This document shows, piece after piece, positions 37,001-45,987 of a stretch of 64,000 nt of DNA. Within the stretch, counting starts at the first letter, position 1. Each line of letters starts with the position of its first letter. Under the pieces are notes generated by a model that worked only from the letters and a program-made list of their open reading frames with translations, made no database searches and was not told where the DNA came from. The position numbers were made by a program, and so were the translations under genes. Location: the NCBI GenBank assembly GCA_963662175.1, contig OY759216.1, positions 34,365,087 through 34,429,086 of the forward strand, written 5' to 3'. Source of the DNA: Aradus depressus (lineage: Eukaryota > Arthropoda > Insecta > Hemiptera > Aradidae).

Positions 37001-38094
37001 ATCTATATTCACCAAGATGCGGTATACTTGGTAGGAAAATGTGGTCAAGCGGAGAAAGAAACGTATAATGGAAAAGTAAAAATTATATGGAATGTTCCCC
37101 TTACAAATCCAACTAGTAAACTAGCGACAGCCTTTCTTTTTCATCTGGTAACAAGGAAGCTGTTTATATGGCAAGAAAGCTACATTGGGCACAAGAGTGA
37201 GCTGCAAGGGGTAACAATTGCATGTCAGCGACGAAGGAAAGATTAAGTTAGCCGGGAACAGCGGGGAGACTGCCCCATCCGTGTTTGGCAACGAAGTGAC
37301 AGTAAAAATAACCCATATCAATTTAAAAAAAGGAAAACAACGATAGTATTAATACAACTTGAAAATATAAAATTAGACGAAGCATACTAATAGAAATTGG
37401 AACAATGTAGATAAATATGAGATAATAATAGTAAGAGATCAAAAGACTAGACTCACCCTATATCCTTCCCTTGCTGCAGACGGGTCCATATCCCGTTTGT
37501 TCCTCGGTAATCTGGAATACTTGCAGCTGTGCTCACTCCAGCACCGCTGTACACCACCAAATTTCGAGAGGAACTTATAGCCGCTGCTAATTTGGCACAT
37601 TTTTCTTCTATAAGAGGTGCACTGTCTTCAAATTCTTCAGACCTTGCCAATATTTGTTTTCGTTTTTCATGACTAAATAAATAATGTACAAAACAAAAAT
37701 AATTACAATTTTATGCAGATTAGAAACTCAGATATAGAAACATGTTAAATAATCTTTATTTTTACCGAAGTTTTACTTGTTTTACAATATTGTTACTACA
37801 AGTTGATAAAAAATCTACTTCTTCTTGAGATCTGTCTTTTTCTGATTTTTGTAATATTCTAGACACCTAGAATGAGTAATGAACATTTTCAAAAAAAAAA
37901 AGAAAAATAAATAAACACAAAATGTGCAATATTTTACGAAAAGAGGGATACAATTAGTAATTAGGAAACCGTATACAATTTGCTTTTTAAACCTTAGTTA
38001 ATGTAGCGTCTCTCTTCTTTTTAACACAGAAGGTAACGTTTAAAGATGCCTTACGTCTCAAACCAGAAGGTTTAATAGGAACTCCATCTGCCAT
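25018..38094 (-). CDS. SIRT7: SIRT7, NAD-dependent protein deacylase, nine exons, 577 aa
   Basis: Sirtuin of class IV; in animals SIRT7 is a nuclear/nucleolar NAD+-dependent deacylase (H3K18ac and rRNA transcription). Exons read by eye: 38094-37993, 37866-37766, 37672-37457, 29973-29802, 28812-28576, 27943-27823, 26963-26770, 26593-26369, 25383-25018. All have GT/AG ends and phases add up to a single 578-codon frame. Exon 2 carries [16 protein letters not shown], close to human SIRT7's N-terminus. The catalytic core has [17 protein letters not shown] (109-125), SQNCDG (170-175) and catalytic His191. Zinc cysteines are C199, C202, C227 and C232; the second pair is C-x4-C, not the C-x2-C I recall for vertebrate SIRT7. 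The core ends with [11 protein letters not shown]. An acidic, unique ~200-residue tail follows, with a Cys cluster (485-518). The end, [15 protein letters not shown], matches the human nucleolar-targeting end in layout. Intron 3 is 7.5 kb. Human SIRT7 is 400 aa, so the extra length is in the tail. Confidence 0.95.
25870..26110 (+). mobile_element. Decayed mariner transposase fragment in SIRT7 intron 8
   Basis: In one plus-strand frame the sequence gives [19 protein letters not shown] and then [13 protein letters not shown], the mariner catalytic-domain signature (HPPYSPDL...SDFHLFP) around the last catalytic Asp. Just upstream another frame gives [10 protein letters not shown], like the preceding 'HDNA..H' motif. 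Frameshifts and stops are frequent, so it is a fossil. From about 26150 the text 'gaatcagcggcaatgtactt' matches the family C end. Confidence 0.75.
26990..27230 (-). mobile_element. Decayed mariner-like fragment in SIRT7 intron 6
   Basis: The minus-strand frame 27212-26985 contains [20 protein letters not shown]. This fits the helix-turn-helix linker of mariner transposases (T-V-x-R-H-L-x-x-L-G-K-V-x-K-x-x-x-W-V-P). It breaks down on both sides. Its strand is opposite to the other mariner fragment at 25870-26110, so the two are separate insertions or a rearranged one. Confidence 0.55.
27987..28292 (+). mobile_element. SINE family B, full length, in SIRT7 intron 5
   Basis: Complete head (gcaggtagctcagtggtat, then gggttcggaaccc) and body to 'cccgggcatgagtcataata'. 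It is antisense to SIRT7, sitting between exon 6 and exon 5. It is one of only two plus-strand copies. Confidence 0.9.
30318..30930 (+). mobile_element. LINE remnant: reverse transcriptase C-terminal tail and 3' region
   Basis: The plus-strand frame from about 30328 reads [20 protein letters not shown], then [11 protein letters not shown], and ends [14 protein letters not shown] near 30515. This resembles the C-terminal ends of Jockey-type polyproteins ('PW.VRN..LH.DL...V.EEI'). The following ~400 bp is non-coding and contains a CTGATGA...GAAAC structured motif at 30826-30853. It lies in SIRT7 intron 3, antisense to the gene. Confidence 0.7.
30826..30853 (+). other. Hammerhead-like core motif, copy a
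   Basis: CTGATGA, one T, a 5-bp stem (gatat/atatc) and GAAAC. Hammerhead ribozymes have CUGANGA, stem II and GAAA in this order. The extra T between CTGATGA and the stem is unlike canonical hammerheads. Stems I and III are not evident. It is 3' of the LINE fragment. Confidence 0.3.
31083..31378 (-). mobile_element. SINE family B in SIRT7 intron 3
   Basis: Near-complete copy in which the minus strand reads gtagctcagtggtatgcgtg and gggttcaaaacccg, then the body. It lacks part of the body around 31130-31150 compared with the 3741-4073 copy. Same strand as SIRT7. Confidence 0.85.
31395..31450. repeat. 56-bp near-perfect palindrome
   Basis: Two ~28-bp arms starting gatcgcgtatgtgtatgtt are inverted with a single-base offset near the centre. 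The outermost bases (aagctcaagatcgcg) match the family B SINE head, and a complete SINE B head ends at 31378. The palindrome may have formed from an inverted partial SINE plus TA/TG expansion. Confidence 0.85.
32205..32745 (+). repeat. Family C element in SIRT7 intron 3
   Basis: Starts 'gaatcaccggctatgtactt' (32204-32223), holds four or so diverged units with the 'gtcgatatattcatta' type marker, and ends at 'gttatcgtgttcacagac'. It is one of the most complete copies. The minus-strand open frame 32494-32697 lies inside it and is not a gene. Confidence 0.7.
32775..33335 (-). repeat. Repeat family D, copy 2
   Basis: Reverse complement of the repeat at 4815-5390 with moderate divergence. It starts with 'aaatccgagatcgtggattc' and ends with 'gttatagcgccccgaagag'. 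Non-coding. Confidence 0.65.
33560..33905 (-). repeat. Family C fragments
   Basis: Includes the 'ttggaatcttgaggtcgg' and 'cttcccctatatttcg' blocks seen at the end of family C elements, and an inverted unit at 33785-33905. Order and strand are mixed, so this is a rearranged or nested remnant. Confidence 0.45.
34031..35050 (+). repeat. Minisatellite, 12 tandem copies of an 85-bp unit
   Basis: The block ccatgtgatgtctggggaa recurs at 34051 and every 85 bp thereafter to 34986. The array spans exactly 12 x 85 = 1,020 bp. Units are nearly identical. A few differ at single positions (ctagg/cttgg, gcggt/gtggt) and the last two or three carry ccaag for ccatg. It is GC-richer than its surroundings and lies in SIRT7 intron 3. 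Confidence 0.97.
35390..35560 (+). repeat. Family C fragment with right-hand inverted end
   Basis: One unit (gacgataaattcattacaa, then cggcagttatt) is followed directly by 'gctggggaagttcattgccg' and 'atgattct'. That end is the inverse of the family's left end (gaatcaccggcaatgtactt), which shows the element has terminal inverted repeats. Confidence 0.65.
35561..37456. other. SIRT7 intron 3, remaining part; no gene seen
   Basis: Intronic sequence with AT-rich text. The plus-strand open frame 36980-37246 has no splice context and no recognisable domain. Confidence 0.5.
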
Positions 38095-38419
38095 TTCACT
38101 GTGAATACAAAGATAAAGCCACTACACAATACTACCAAATCGAACATTAACCCACCCCATAGCAAGCCACGAAAAGACTAAAATAATTAAGGTGCTGGAC
38201 GGGAGTTGACTTCTAGACTAACACCCAATGCACAAGGGATAAACCAACCCTATTAGTATTATTATTATTATTATTTTTTTTTTTTAATTCTTCTTGAGTT
38301 TGTTCACTGTTTGAATTCAGAAAATAAAGAATATTTACTTTACAAAAACTCATTTCAATCATATTTAACTTGATCATTAATTATTTTTATATTATTCCAA
38401 GTGGTATCAGTGGTTACCA
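38095..38419. promoter_or_regulatory. Shared divergent promoter region of SIRT7 and METTL23
   Basis: 325 bp separate the two start codons, which point away from each other. No clear TATA box was found. The region includes a T run preceded by att repeats near 38258-38286. Both 5' untranslated regions must also fit here, so the promoter is compact and probably bidirectional. This is inferred from gene layout only. Confidence 0.6.
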
Positions 38420-39968
38420 ATGTCTATTGAATCTGGGGAACAGATAAAGAAGTTCGTTTTTAATTCTAAAAGAAGTAATAATAGTTCGAATAGTGAAACT
38501 GACTTACTCGAAATTCTCATTCCTGAGGTAAGCCCAAACTTATTGTTTCTTACATTTTGTTTGTAAAAATTGAACCATACGTAAAATATTAGTAAAAGAT
38601 TTTTGCATGCTTTCATAACCTTTAAATATTTTTGATGCATTTTTTCTTTATTTATTTTTTTTGTAGACAACTTAAATTGCTTCCTGATAATTATTCTAAG
38701 CAAAAAATAAGTTATTTCTTATTCATTTTTTTCTGACTTATAATTGAAACTGAAGTAATGAACAATGTTTCGTTGGTATTTTTTACTATTGGTTCAAACA
38801 TCATATTCATAACTTGTCGCTTTATCAGTCCACGTACTTTCATTGCTATAATTAGTAAATGTCAAGTATTTAATCTGGCAATAAATGAATACATATGAAA
38901 GATCTTGGAATATACCACTAAGCTTTAGGCGCCTGTTCAGATGATTACCACAATTAGGGAAATTCAGTTTTCTTGATTTGTTTCTAAGTAAAGAATTTAC
39001 ATTTTTTGGTTTGTATTTTCTCAGTCTATTTGTATAAATCTTAATATGAAAGCAATTTCCATTAAAGCTTGGCCCCCCAGTACAAAGAAATCAATTTAAA
39101 CTTGTGTTTGTTCCTGAATTCACGGTTGATTTCCATGTCATAATACCGAGTTATAATACAGTCCGCTACATGTTTAAGATCTCCAATTTCGTTATAAATC
39201 TGTGTAACCGTTGGGTCCATGGTGTCTTCATCAAAAGTTTAGTACGAATATAATAATGAATGGGGAATAAACATTTTTTTAACAATGTTGGACTGGCATC
39301 TCAGCTTCTTTAGTCCTGCAGAAGGCCCTGGTTAAAAATCTTATAAGATTAAAAAAATGACTCATGTTGTTTTTCTGTTTCAGAAATTGCAGGCTTCGTA
39401 TAGTCTGTACACGTGGCCGTCAGCCCCGATCCTAGCGTGGTTCCTTTGGGAGCATCGTACAGAGCTAGCTGGGAAGCACATCCTAGAGCTAGGAGCAGGC
39501 ACCGCTTTGCCGGGGATCCTCGCTGCTAAGTGCGGCGCCCTCGTCACGCTAACAGAGAGCGCAGTATTGCCCAACTCGCTGGAGCATCTCGCTCGCTGTT
39601 GCCAACTGAATAACCTTCCTTCCAGTCAGGTCCGGATCGCAGGACTCACCTGGGGCCTTTTCCTGACCAACACCCTCCATCTCGGTCCTATCGACCTCAT
39701 CATTGGCTCTGACTGCTTCTACGATCCGTCCGTATTCGAGGACATCATCGTGACTGTGTCTTTTCTTCTGGATAACAACCCCCAGGCGAGGTTCCTCTCC
39801 GTCTACCAGGAGCGCAGTGCCGACTGGTCGATAGAGCACCTCCTCAACAAGTGGCGCCTGCGCTGTGAACATATTCCCATCAACACACTGGGCGCTGATT
39901 CGGGCATCGACATTAACGAATTGATGCACGATCATACCATTCATTTGTTAGAAATCACAAAAAATTAA
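38420..39968 (+). CDS. METTL23: METTL23, arginine methyltransferase-like, two exons, 230 aa
   Basis: Seven-beta-strand SAM-dependent methyltransferase. The vertebrate protein is reported to methylate histone H3 Arg17. Exon 1 is 38420-38527 (MSIESGEQIKK...EILIPE, donor gag|gtaagc). Exon 2 is 39384-39968, after tttcag, joined in phase 0. The start of exon 2 (SLYTWPSAPILAWFLWEHR) matches the family's Y-x-W-P-x-A motif. Motif I is LELGAGTALPG (70-80), followed by ILAAKCGA. LIIGSDCFYDP and VYQERSADWSIE match the known order. Human METTL23 is ~190 aa; this one is longer at the N-terminus. The stop codon at 39966-39968 is immediately followed by the SLIRP ATG at 39969, so METTL23 has no room for a 3' UTR of its own before the next gene. 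Confidence 0.93.
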
Positions 39969-40232
39969 ATGGCTTCACAAGGAAGAAACCTATATAAATT
40001 AGCAGTTTTCAACCTACCTTGGACTGTTAATGCTCAAAAATTACGTTTGTATTTCTCAAAGTTTGGAACTGTTCAGTCGAGCAACGTCATATTTAACAAA
40101 AATACTGGTTTTTCTAGAGGGTATGGTTTTGTAGTATTCAGTAACCCTGAAGGTTACGACTCTCTGTTACAGAACACAGATCAGAAGCATACCTTAGAAG
40201 GTAATGCAATTTTCATACAACAATCAAATTAG
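39969..40232 (+). CDS. SLIRP: SLIRP-like RRM protein, 87 aa
   Basis: Small single-RRM protein of the SLIRP family, which in animals binds and stabilises mitochondrial mRNAs together with LRPPRC. One intronless frame, MASQGRNLYKLAVFNLPWTV onward. RNP2 is LAVFNL (11-16) and RNP1 is RGYGFVVF (50-57). The RRM fills almost the entire protein, as in insect members. It has no long N-terminal targeting extension, though the first ten residues are slightly basic. It starts at the base after METTL23's stop and ends 44 bp before ACBD6. Either there is an internal promoter inside METTL23 exon 2 or it is translated from a shared mRNA. Other RRM families are possible but the size and the FNLPW motif favour SLIRP. 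Confidence 0.85.
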   Translation: MASQGRNLYKLAVFNLPWTVNAQKLRLYFSKFGTVQSSNVIFNKNTGFSRGYGFVVFSNPEGYDSLLQNTDQKHTLEGNAIFIQQSN

Positions 40233-40276
40233 TTTATTTTTTTACAAGAGTTTTATTAATTAAAAAAAAAGGAAGA

Positions 40277-40993
40277 ATGGATGAAATAGAAGAAGAAGAT
40301 TTAAAAAGTAGATTTTCGTCGGCGGCCAATTTTCTTCCAACCATTGTGCCCAGACTGGATCCAGAACAGCTCCTACAGCTGTACGGACTGTTCAAGCAAG
40401 CTACAGTGGGCAAGTGTAACACACCGCGACCCAACTGGTATGCTATAGAGGCCAAAAGGAAATGGGACGCCTGGAACTCTTTAGGAGACTTATCGGAAGA
40501 AGATTCCATGAAGAAGTATGTCAGTTTGGTAAGTGAATTGTGTCCGGACTGGGAGGAAGAGGGAAGTGGAAGAGATAAGTCGTTCAGCTGGATCTCTGTG
40601 AGTCGGATGGCGCAACAAGATGAGGATCTACCGGCCGGACAGCGGACTGTGTTCGACATGGTGAAGGAGGGCGCTGTGGAGGAGGTACGAAGATGCCTGA
40701 GGACGGAGGTGGCCTTGGCGCAGGCTGTGGACCCTGAAGGGATGGGGCTGCTTCACTGGGCGGCAGACCGGGGTCACCTGCCCATGGTTCAGCTCTTACT
40801 GGACCATGGACTAGACAAGGAGAGTCGGGACGCCGATGGGCAGACACCGCTTCACTTCGCATGCGCCTGCGGACATCTCGAGGTGGCCCGCCTCCTGTTG
40901 GCAGAGGGCGCAGACCCCACGGTCCTATCCAAAGATGGCTCCACTCCTCTCGACCTTGCCGAGCCCCAACTGAAGCCTCTATTCATAACATAA
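40277..40993 (+). CDS. ACBD6: ACBD6, acyl-CoA-binding ankyrin protein, intronless, 238 aa
   Basis: Two-domain protein: an N-terminal acyl-CoA-binding domain and C-terminal ankyrin repeats. The ACB domain runs roughly residues 10-100, with LLQLYGLFKQATVG, then KRKWDAWNSLGDLSEEDSM, the ligand-contact motifs of the family. Ankyrin repeats lie at about 150-230 (GLLHWAADRGHLPMVQLLL, then GQTPLHFACACGHLEVARLL, then GSTPLDLAE). Human ACBD6 is 282 aa. The gene has no intron, unlike its neighbours, and lies 44 bp downstream of SLIRP on the same strand. That intergenic stretch has no AATAAA signal. Its GC content and codon use are higher than the surroundings, as in METTL23 exon 2. Confidence 0.94.
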   Translation: MDEIEEEDLKSRFSSAANFLPTIVPRLDPEQLLQLYGLFKQATVGKCNTPRPNWYAIEAKRKWDAWNSLGDLSEEDSMKKYVSLVSELCPDWEEEGSGRDKSFSWISVSRMAQQDEDLPAGQRTVFDMVKEGAVEEVRRCLRTEVALAQAVDPEGMGLLHWAADRGHLPMVQLLLDHGLDKESRDADGQTPLHFACACGHLEVARLLLAEGADPTVLSKDGSTPLDLAEPQLKPLFIT

Positions 40994-41699
40994 TATACTT
41001 TTTTAATGTAGTTTAAAATATATAGTTATCATTTATTTAACGTATATATTTGTTTTTTTCCTTGAAATTGACCCTATATGCTGTCGGAATTATTTTCTAA
41101 ACCGCTCCTTTTTTTGTTATGTCTATGTGGTAACCCGGAAAGAACCAGTCGTTGATAAATGTAGCAGGTAACGTTATCCACTGACTTAGAGAATAATAAC
41201 TACTTGAAGAGAGCTATCAGTTTTTATATTCCCGTCTGTCCTGACTGTTTACAATTTATAATTATATTAATCAACAGTCAATTAGGTGCTGTATAAATTA
41301 AGTAATGCAATTTTTGAAAATTAACATATTTGTTTTTACTATAAGTGGAGGGAAATAGTGAAAATTTCTTTAATTTACGTTACAGAAAATTTTATTTGTC
41401 CTAAGCCCTTTCCACATAATGTGTTGTTAGTTTTAATTGGGGGGGGGGGGGGGGGGGGGGTATTGCCCTTTTATCCGCAAGTTAGTTTTCGTTTTAATTT
41501 CTCCCGTTTTGGTACAAAAAATATCACAACAGGACTATTGAAAAAATATCAGAATTATTGAAAAACTACTAACTATTGAAAAAATATCACAACAATTGAT
41601 GAATTATTTGACAGTGATTATTGGAACTCGCCTTGTATGTATGTTACTATGGTAACAAGACAGTAAACAGTGTTTGTCATTTAGAATTGCCAAAGTGCT
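40994..41699. other. Intergenic region between ACBD6 and IFT27; 22-nt G run
   Basis: Contains a run of 22 G (41439-41460). No canonical AATAAA was found just after ACBD6; an AATATA variant occurs about 1-2 bp past the stop. The IFT27 promoter must lie here. The open frame 41358-41561 spans the G run and is not a gene. Confidence 0.5.
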
Positions 41700-44600
41700 A
41701 TGATTACTCGAATTTTTCGAGGAAAATTAGTTATCATTGGTTAGTTTGAAATATTTGTTTTTCTGAAGTAAGTAAATGTTTTGATGATAAACTGACGTGT
41801 ACTTAAAAAAGAAAAAAAAATCTTTTTTCAGGAAACCTAGCTGTAGGAAAAACTGCAATGACACAAATGTTTATAACGGATGGAAGAGAATATCCTAAAA
41901 ACTACAACATGGTACTAAAATTATATGTGATTGAAGTATATCTTACTTATTATTCCCCTAACTTGGAACTATTTTCAGACATTTGGTGCTGAGGTGTTCT
42001 CGAAAATAATTCCAATACCTGAAACAAACGATGGTGTTGAGTTATTGATTTATGATTCACCAGGTTTTGATTTATACACTGATTTATTGGATAAATTTGT
42101 AAGTACATTAGGAAAAAATGTTTAGTTGTTATTAAAACTTTAAATAAATATGAAAGATAACACTGTTGCCTAAGATTCAGTCTATCTGGTTTGGGTCAAA
42201 GGCCACAGGTCCAACAGATTTAACGAGGCGGTGGAAAAGCTGGCTAAGACAGCTGGTGACTGACATCAAACAATGGGAGGTGGTATCCGCCAGCGATATC
42301 AGACATCTCAAGAAGTATAGTGTTCGTAGATGGCAAGAGGATTTTTCCTCACAGAGTCTGAACAAGGGTAGGTACTACAGCCTTATTCAGCCCAAGATCC
42401 CCACCCAACCATGGTTCAAGTCTGCCTAGATCATTTTTCACCTTCACAAGATACACATTCTACCTTCACCATATTGTACCTGCCAACAGAAAGTAGAATC
42501 GGATGCGAACCTTGTCCTCTTGGCTTGTCCACTTACCAGTTCAGAACGCGAAAATATGTTTAGAATTCTCATAAAAAAACAGGATAGTGCTGAAAAAACT
42601 ACCAATACATTTTTCAGATACATTTCTATCAATAATATAAGTAGTTATATAACCTTCCATTGTAAGTAAATGGCTGATATGCTAAGTAAGGCCACAAAAA
42701 AACAACAAAAAATTCAGTGATATATAGAAAAACTACTATAAATGTTAATTTAATTAAATTGTTTTCCCACTGTTGCGTGGTAAACAAAATTCGAGATCAA
42801 GATCTAAAAGTGTGAAGTAAGCTGTCATTTGCGGCGAGTCAAGCTTTAGAATGAGAAAACTAAAATTTGAAACGAGTAGATTTTTTAAAAAATATTTGCA
42901 TCGAGCAGCAATCGTTGTACGAGTTGTTTGAATTAAATATAATATACTTCCCCCATGGTATGACTTATCTTTGGTGTATTTTCTAAATGGATCACTGCAT
43001 TTTGCAAGTGTATGAAAAAACTGTTGTGATTGAATAGAAAAACAAAAGAATGGGAAGAACATTTATCATTGCACTTTCACGCAATACATATGAAACTTTT
43101 CTAGTTAGTCATTAGGACTCATGCCCGGGCTTTAACTATACGAGGTCATGTCGCCTACAACCTGAGCGCTCTTTCGTCGCTTTGGGGGACATGAGCCCGA
43201 CTCTACTATGGGACTGCTTAATTTTGCCTACCTAGGTTTATTCACCTAGGGTAGGAGTCTTTAACGAGTATGTGACCGCTCGGGCTCGGGACCATCGCTT
43301 CATGTCCCATCAGAGGACGGCGTGTTTTTTTCACCTCCCTTACAAACCCAAGGGCCTCGGCTGGGTTGCGAACCCGCGATCTTGAGCTCAGTAGGCTAGC
43401 ACGCTACCTCTGAACTATCGACTACTGACATTTCAGAACAAACGTGTTCATATGAATACACCACAATATGTCTGGAAGAGCCAAATCCAAATAATTGATT
43501 TATTGTGGTTAACTAGCGGAACAGACAGACCTGTGCTTTGGAGTGGCCCACTTTAACTTGTTGTCAGAAGATGCTCATCTTTGTAACTCAGCCCAACTTG
43601 ACATGAGAGATTCTCAGATGTACTATGCTTGCAGTGGAACGAGGCTGACCTGCTGGTGGTGATGTACGAAGTTTCTAGTCGCAAGTCGATGGAGGCGGTC
43701 TCTGATTGGGTGGAAGCTGCTAAGAGATGCCGATGGCGGGGCTCTGGGCCCCTTGCTTCGGTGCTCTTCGCCAACAAGAACGATCTAGAGAATAGGAGGG
43801 TTTGCACTGATCAGGAGGGGATACAGCTGGCTGACAACTTGGGCCTCAAGTACTTCTCTGGATCTGTGGTCAGTTATACTAAAAGCCGTCATTGAATCAC
43901 CAGCATTCTACTTCCCCAGCTCGAGTTATTTTTAATATGCTCAGTTTCCGCTCTTGAACCCTATTCGTTTTTCTTGGAGCTGAACATCCATAGGTGCCTT
44001 AATCGAAATCCCCACATAAAATTTCCTTCCGAAATCTCTCTCTTTTTTATCGAGGCATCGGGCGTTTTAAAGTTGACCCCCATTAAACCTTCCCTTTTCT
44101 TTGACCGATTTGACTGAAAATTATGGAGTTAATCTCCCCCTTCCTCTTCTTTTTGGCAGCTTTGGCTAAAACGAAATAGGTATCTGGGAAATCTGAGTCT
44201 GCGTATGCATAAAATGTTGTATGGATTTATTCATTCTATATGGAGGTATCATATTCACAGATGTTTAAAAGGGGGAGGGGGAGAGAGAATGATCTGTATG
44301 CGCGGTTGGTATAAGTCCACATCACCTATAATTTTTATCTTTTCCTGAAAACATGGCATTTGCAGATACAAGGTCTTTGATTTATGCTAACTGGAAACCG
44401 TCGTGTGAAATTATTTAGATGGGGAAAGGGGTAGCAGGAGTCTATCAAGCCGAAAAAGAAGAATTGATTTTGAAAAAAGAATTTACTAAATGTTTAATGA
44501 TGTGGTCATTTTTAAGATGAGTTTCTGTTCTGCTAATGCCACACTGAGAGTGAACTGATTTTTTTTTTTAACTGTAATATTTTTACTACTAGTTTTTTAT

Positions 44601-45330
44601 TAAACCCAGTAAATTAAATTAGGGATGAAGTTGAAAAAGATGTCCAAAGTGGGGCCACTTCCCCTGTGCGTAGCAATGACATTATGTACGTACGCATGAT
44701 TCCCGGCCGGCCTCGGCCCGACATGTGTATAGTTCGAGCACTGGATATTCCAGATTATCAGACCCCGATGGTTTTAACTCTAAGCTCTTCATTTTTAAGA
44801 GGGAGAATAGCCAGAACTGTTCGCGCTGCGACATCGAGACTACAGAAGTACTCGAATGTCCGCTGTACGATCAAGTCAGGGTAGAATTGATTCACGAGAC
44901 AGGATCGTACAGGTGGTGACGAAGGCCGAATTCTCGGTGTTCAGCCAATTTTTCACCTCCTGGTGGGAACAGAAGAAAACAGTATAAGACGATTGGGGAC
45001 GGCCCCGATCGTCGCAGAATTGTCGTCCGGATATAAGTCCCAGCCCCTTAATAACCCCTATCTTGACCTCGAACTCCTCTCTCGACGTATGACAGGTTGA
45101 TGATGTACACTTGCAAGGCGCATTTTTTATTCAGTGTAATTAATAAAAGTTTTTATTAAATTGAATATTATAGTTACAAAAATGTTTAATAATAATGTTA
45201 TTGTCATGAATTTCATTTTGTGTTTCAGAAAAACAATCAAGGCCTTGAAGATACTTTTAGATTTTTGACTGATGCATTTTACCATCATTGTATAAAAGAG
45301 AATATAAAAGAAGAATTTGAAAACATGTAG
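41700..45330 (+). CDS. IFT27: IFT27 (RABL4), ciliary small GTPase, five exons, 191 aa
   Basis: Rab-like GTPase of the intraflagellar transport B complex. Exons: 41700-41739, 41832-41911, 41979-42098, 43635-43868, 45229-45330; all GT/AG, phases consistent, 192 codons with stop (human 186 aa). The P-loop is GNLAVGKTAMTQMF. The switch II region is YDSPGFDLYTDLLDKF: DxxG is present but the catalytic Gln position of Rab/Ras is replaced by Phe, in line with the weak GTPase activity known for IFT27. G4 is ANKNDL. Exon 3's VELLIYDSPG mirrors the human VELFIFDSAG. The last exon (KNNQGLEDTFRFL) is the C-terminal helix; there is no prenylation cysteine, as expected. A polyadenylation signal lies at 45514. 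Introns 3 and 4 hold LINE fragments, a SINE and a family C element. Confidence 0.94.
42166..42669 (+). mobile_element. LINE remnant with RNase H and Cys-rich end, in IFT27 intron 3
   Basis: From 42174 one frame reads DSVYLVWVKGHRSNRFNEAV, then EKLAKTAGD-stop at 42261: the end of an RNase H domain (W-V-x-G-H ... N-E-x-A-x-x-L-A). A second frame carries on with RRWQEDFSSQSLNKGRYYSL and, past an in-frame TAG, PYCTCQQKVESDANLVLLAC. That is the Cys-rich knuckle region that ends such polyproteins. At least one frameshift and one stop are present. RNase H implies an I/R1/LOA-type lineage. Same strand as IFT27. Confidence 0.8.
43112..43425 (-). mobile_element. SINE family B in IFT27 intron 3
   Basis: Complete copy with a diverged head; on the minus strand a degenerate gtagttcagaggtagcgtg is followed by gcgggttcgcaaccc. 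Antisense to IFT27. Confidence 0.85.
43890..44330 (+). repeat. Family C element in IFT27 intron 4
   Basis: Begins 'gaatcaccagcattctactt' and keeps the C-rich and 'gaccgatttgactgaaaa' blocks. The internal units are strongly diverged, and it ends around 'tcatattcacagatg'. Confidence 0.55.
44651..44990 (+). mobile_element. LINE C-terminal remnant in IFT27 intron 4
   Basis: The frame starting near 44770 reads KLFIFKRENSQNCSRCDIET, then TEVLECPLYDQVRVELI, the C-x2-C...E-C-P knuckle at the end of RNase H-bearing LINE polyproteins. A stop follows at 44917-44919. Upstream the matching frame is broken. It is a different copy from 42166-42669. Confidence 0.7.
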
Positions 45331-45513
45331 ATTTCCTGAACCAATTTGGGAGCAGTAAGATTCTGAGCAGAAATGCATACAATACAATACTGCGATAGTT
45401 TTGTAAAAATACCATATTCAACAGCGGGTCCAAAGAATGTTTGAATTACTTTCGTAAGATAACTGAGACTTCCATTGTGGTTGGAACGAAGAAACTCTGG
45501 TATTAACAGCCTA

Positions 45514-45519
45514 AATAAA
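45514..45519 (+). terminator. Polyadenylation signal AATAAA, probably IFT27
   Basis: First AATAAA after the IFT27 stop, 184 bp downstream, followed by T-rich sequence (45590-45602) that could be the downstream element. Confidence 0.5.
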
Positions 45520-45960
45520 TAGATTCAATTGGAGATTTCATTCATTTTCCTTCGACTGATTTATTTATTTATACACTCAACATCAAGAATTTTTTTTTTT
45601 TTGGCTCTAGAGAACCAATGCAAGTCTAAGTGGTTGCACAAATTTTATTAAAAGAATAAATAAATAGAGAAATCACGTCTTTCATCGATTTATTCATGAA
45701 ACCCCACCCATTTTATGTTGTAAATTCATACAGAATTGTAGTTATATACATGAAGCAAACACAACTTTTCAACCACCTCCTACACCTTAGGCGGCTGCGC
45801 CGTCGTTCCCTAAGACTTTCAAGTTTCATAATGATAAAAAAAAAAAAGGAATGACCTACTTATTTGTATATGAGAAAGGAATAAACAAATGGTATCACTT
45901 AACAAGTTTTCTATTTACATCCGTAGTAATTTTTGTCTGAACTCTTTTGAATATTGACCA

Positions 45961-45987
45961 CTGAGGATGGCGCAGCAGCGATGAAAG
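45961..45987 (+). other. Hammerhead-like core motif, copy b
   Basis: CTGAGGA, T, a possible short stem (cgc/gcg) and GAAAG, followed by CCGG. Weakest stem of the four copies. Confidence 0.2.

Noticed and set aside
36980..37246. 88-codon frame inside SIRT7 intron 3
   Set aside because: No splice context, antisense to SIRT7 and no family resemblance.
39549..39944. 131-codon minus-strand frame over METTL23 exon 2
   Set aside because: It is the antisense shadow of a GC-rich coding exon whose plus frame matches METTL23 throughout.
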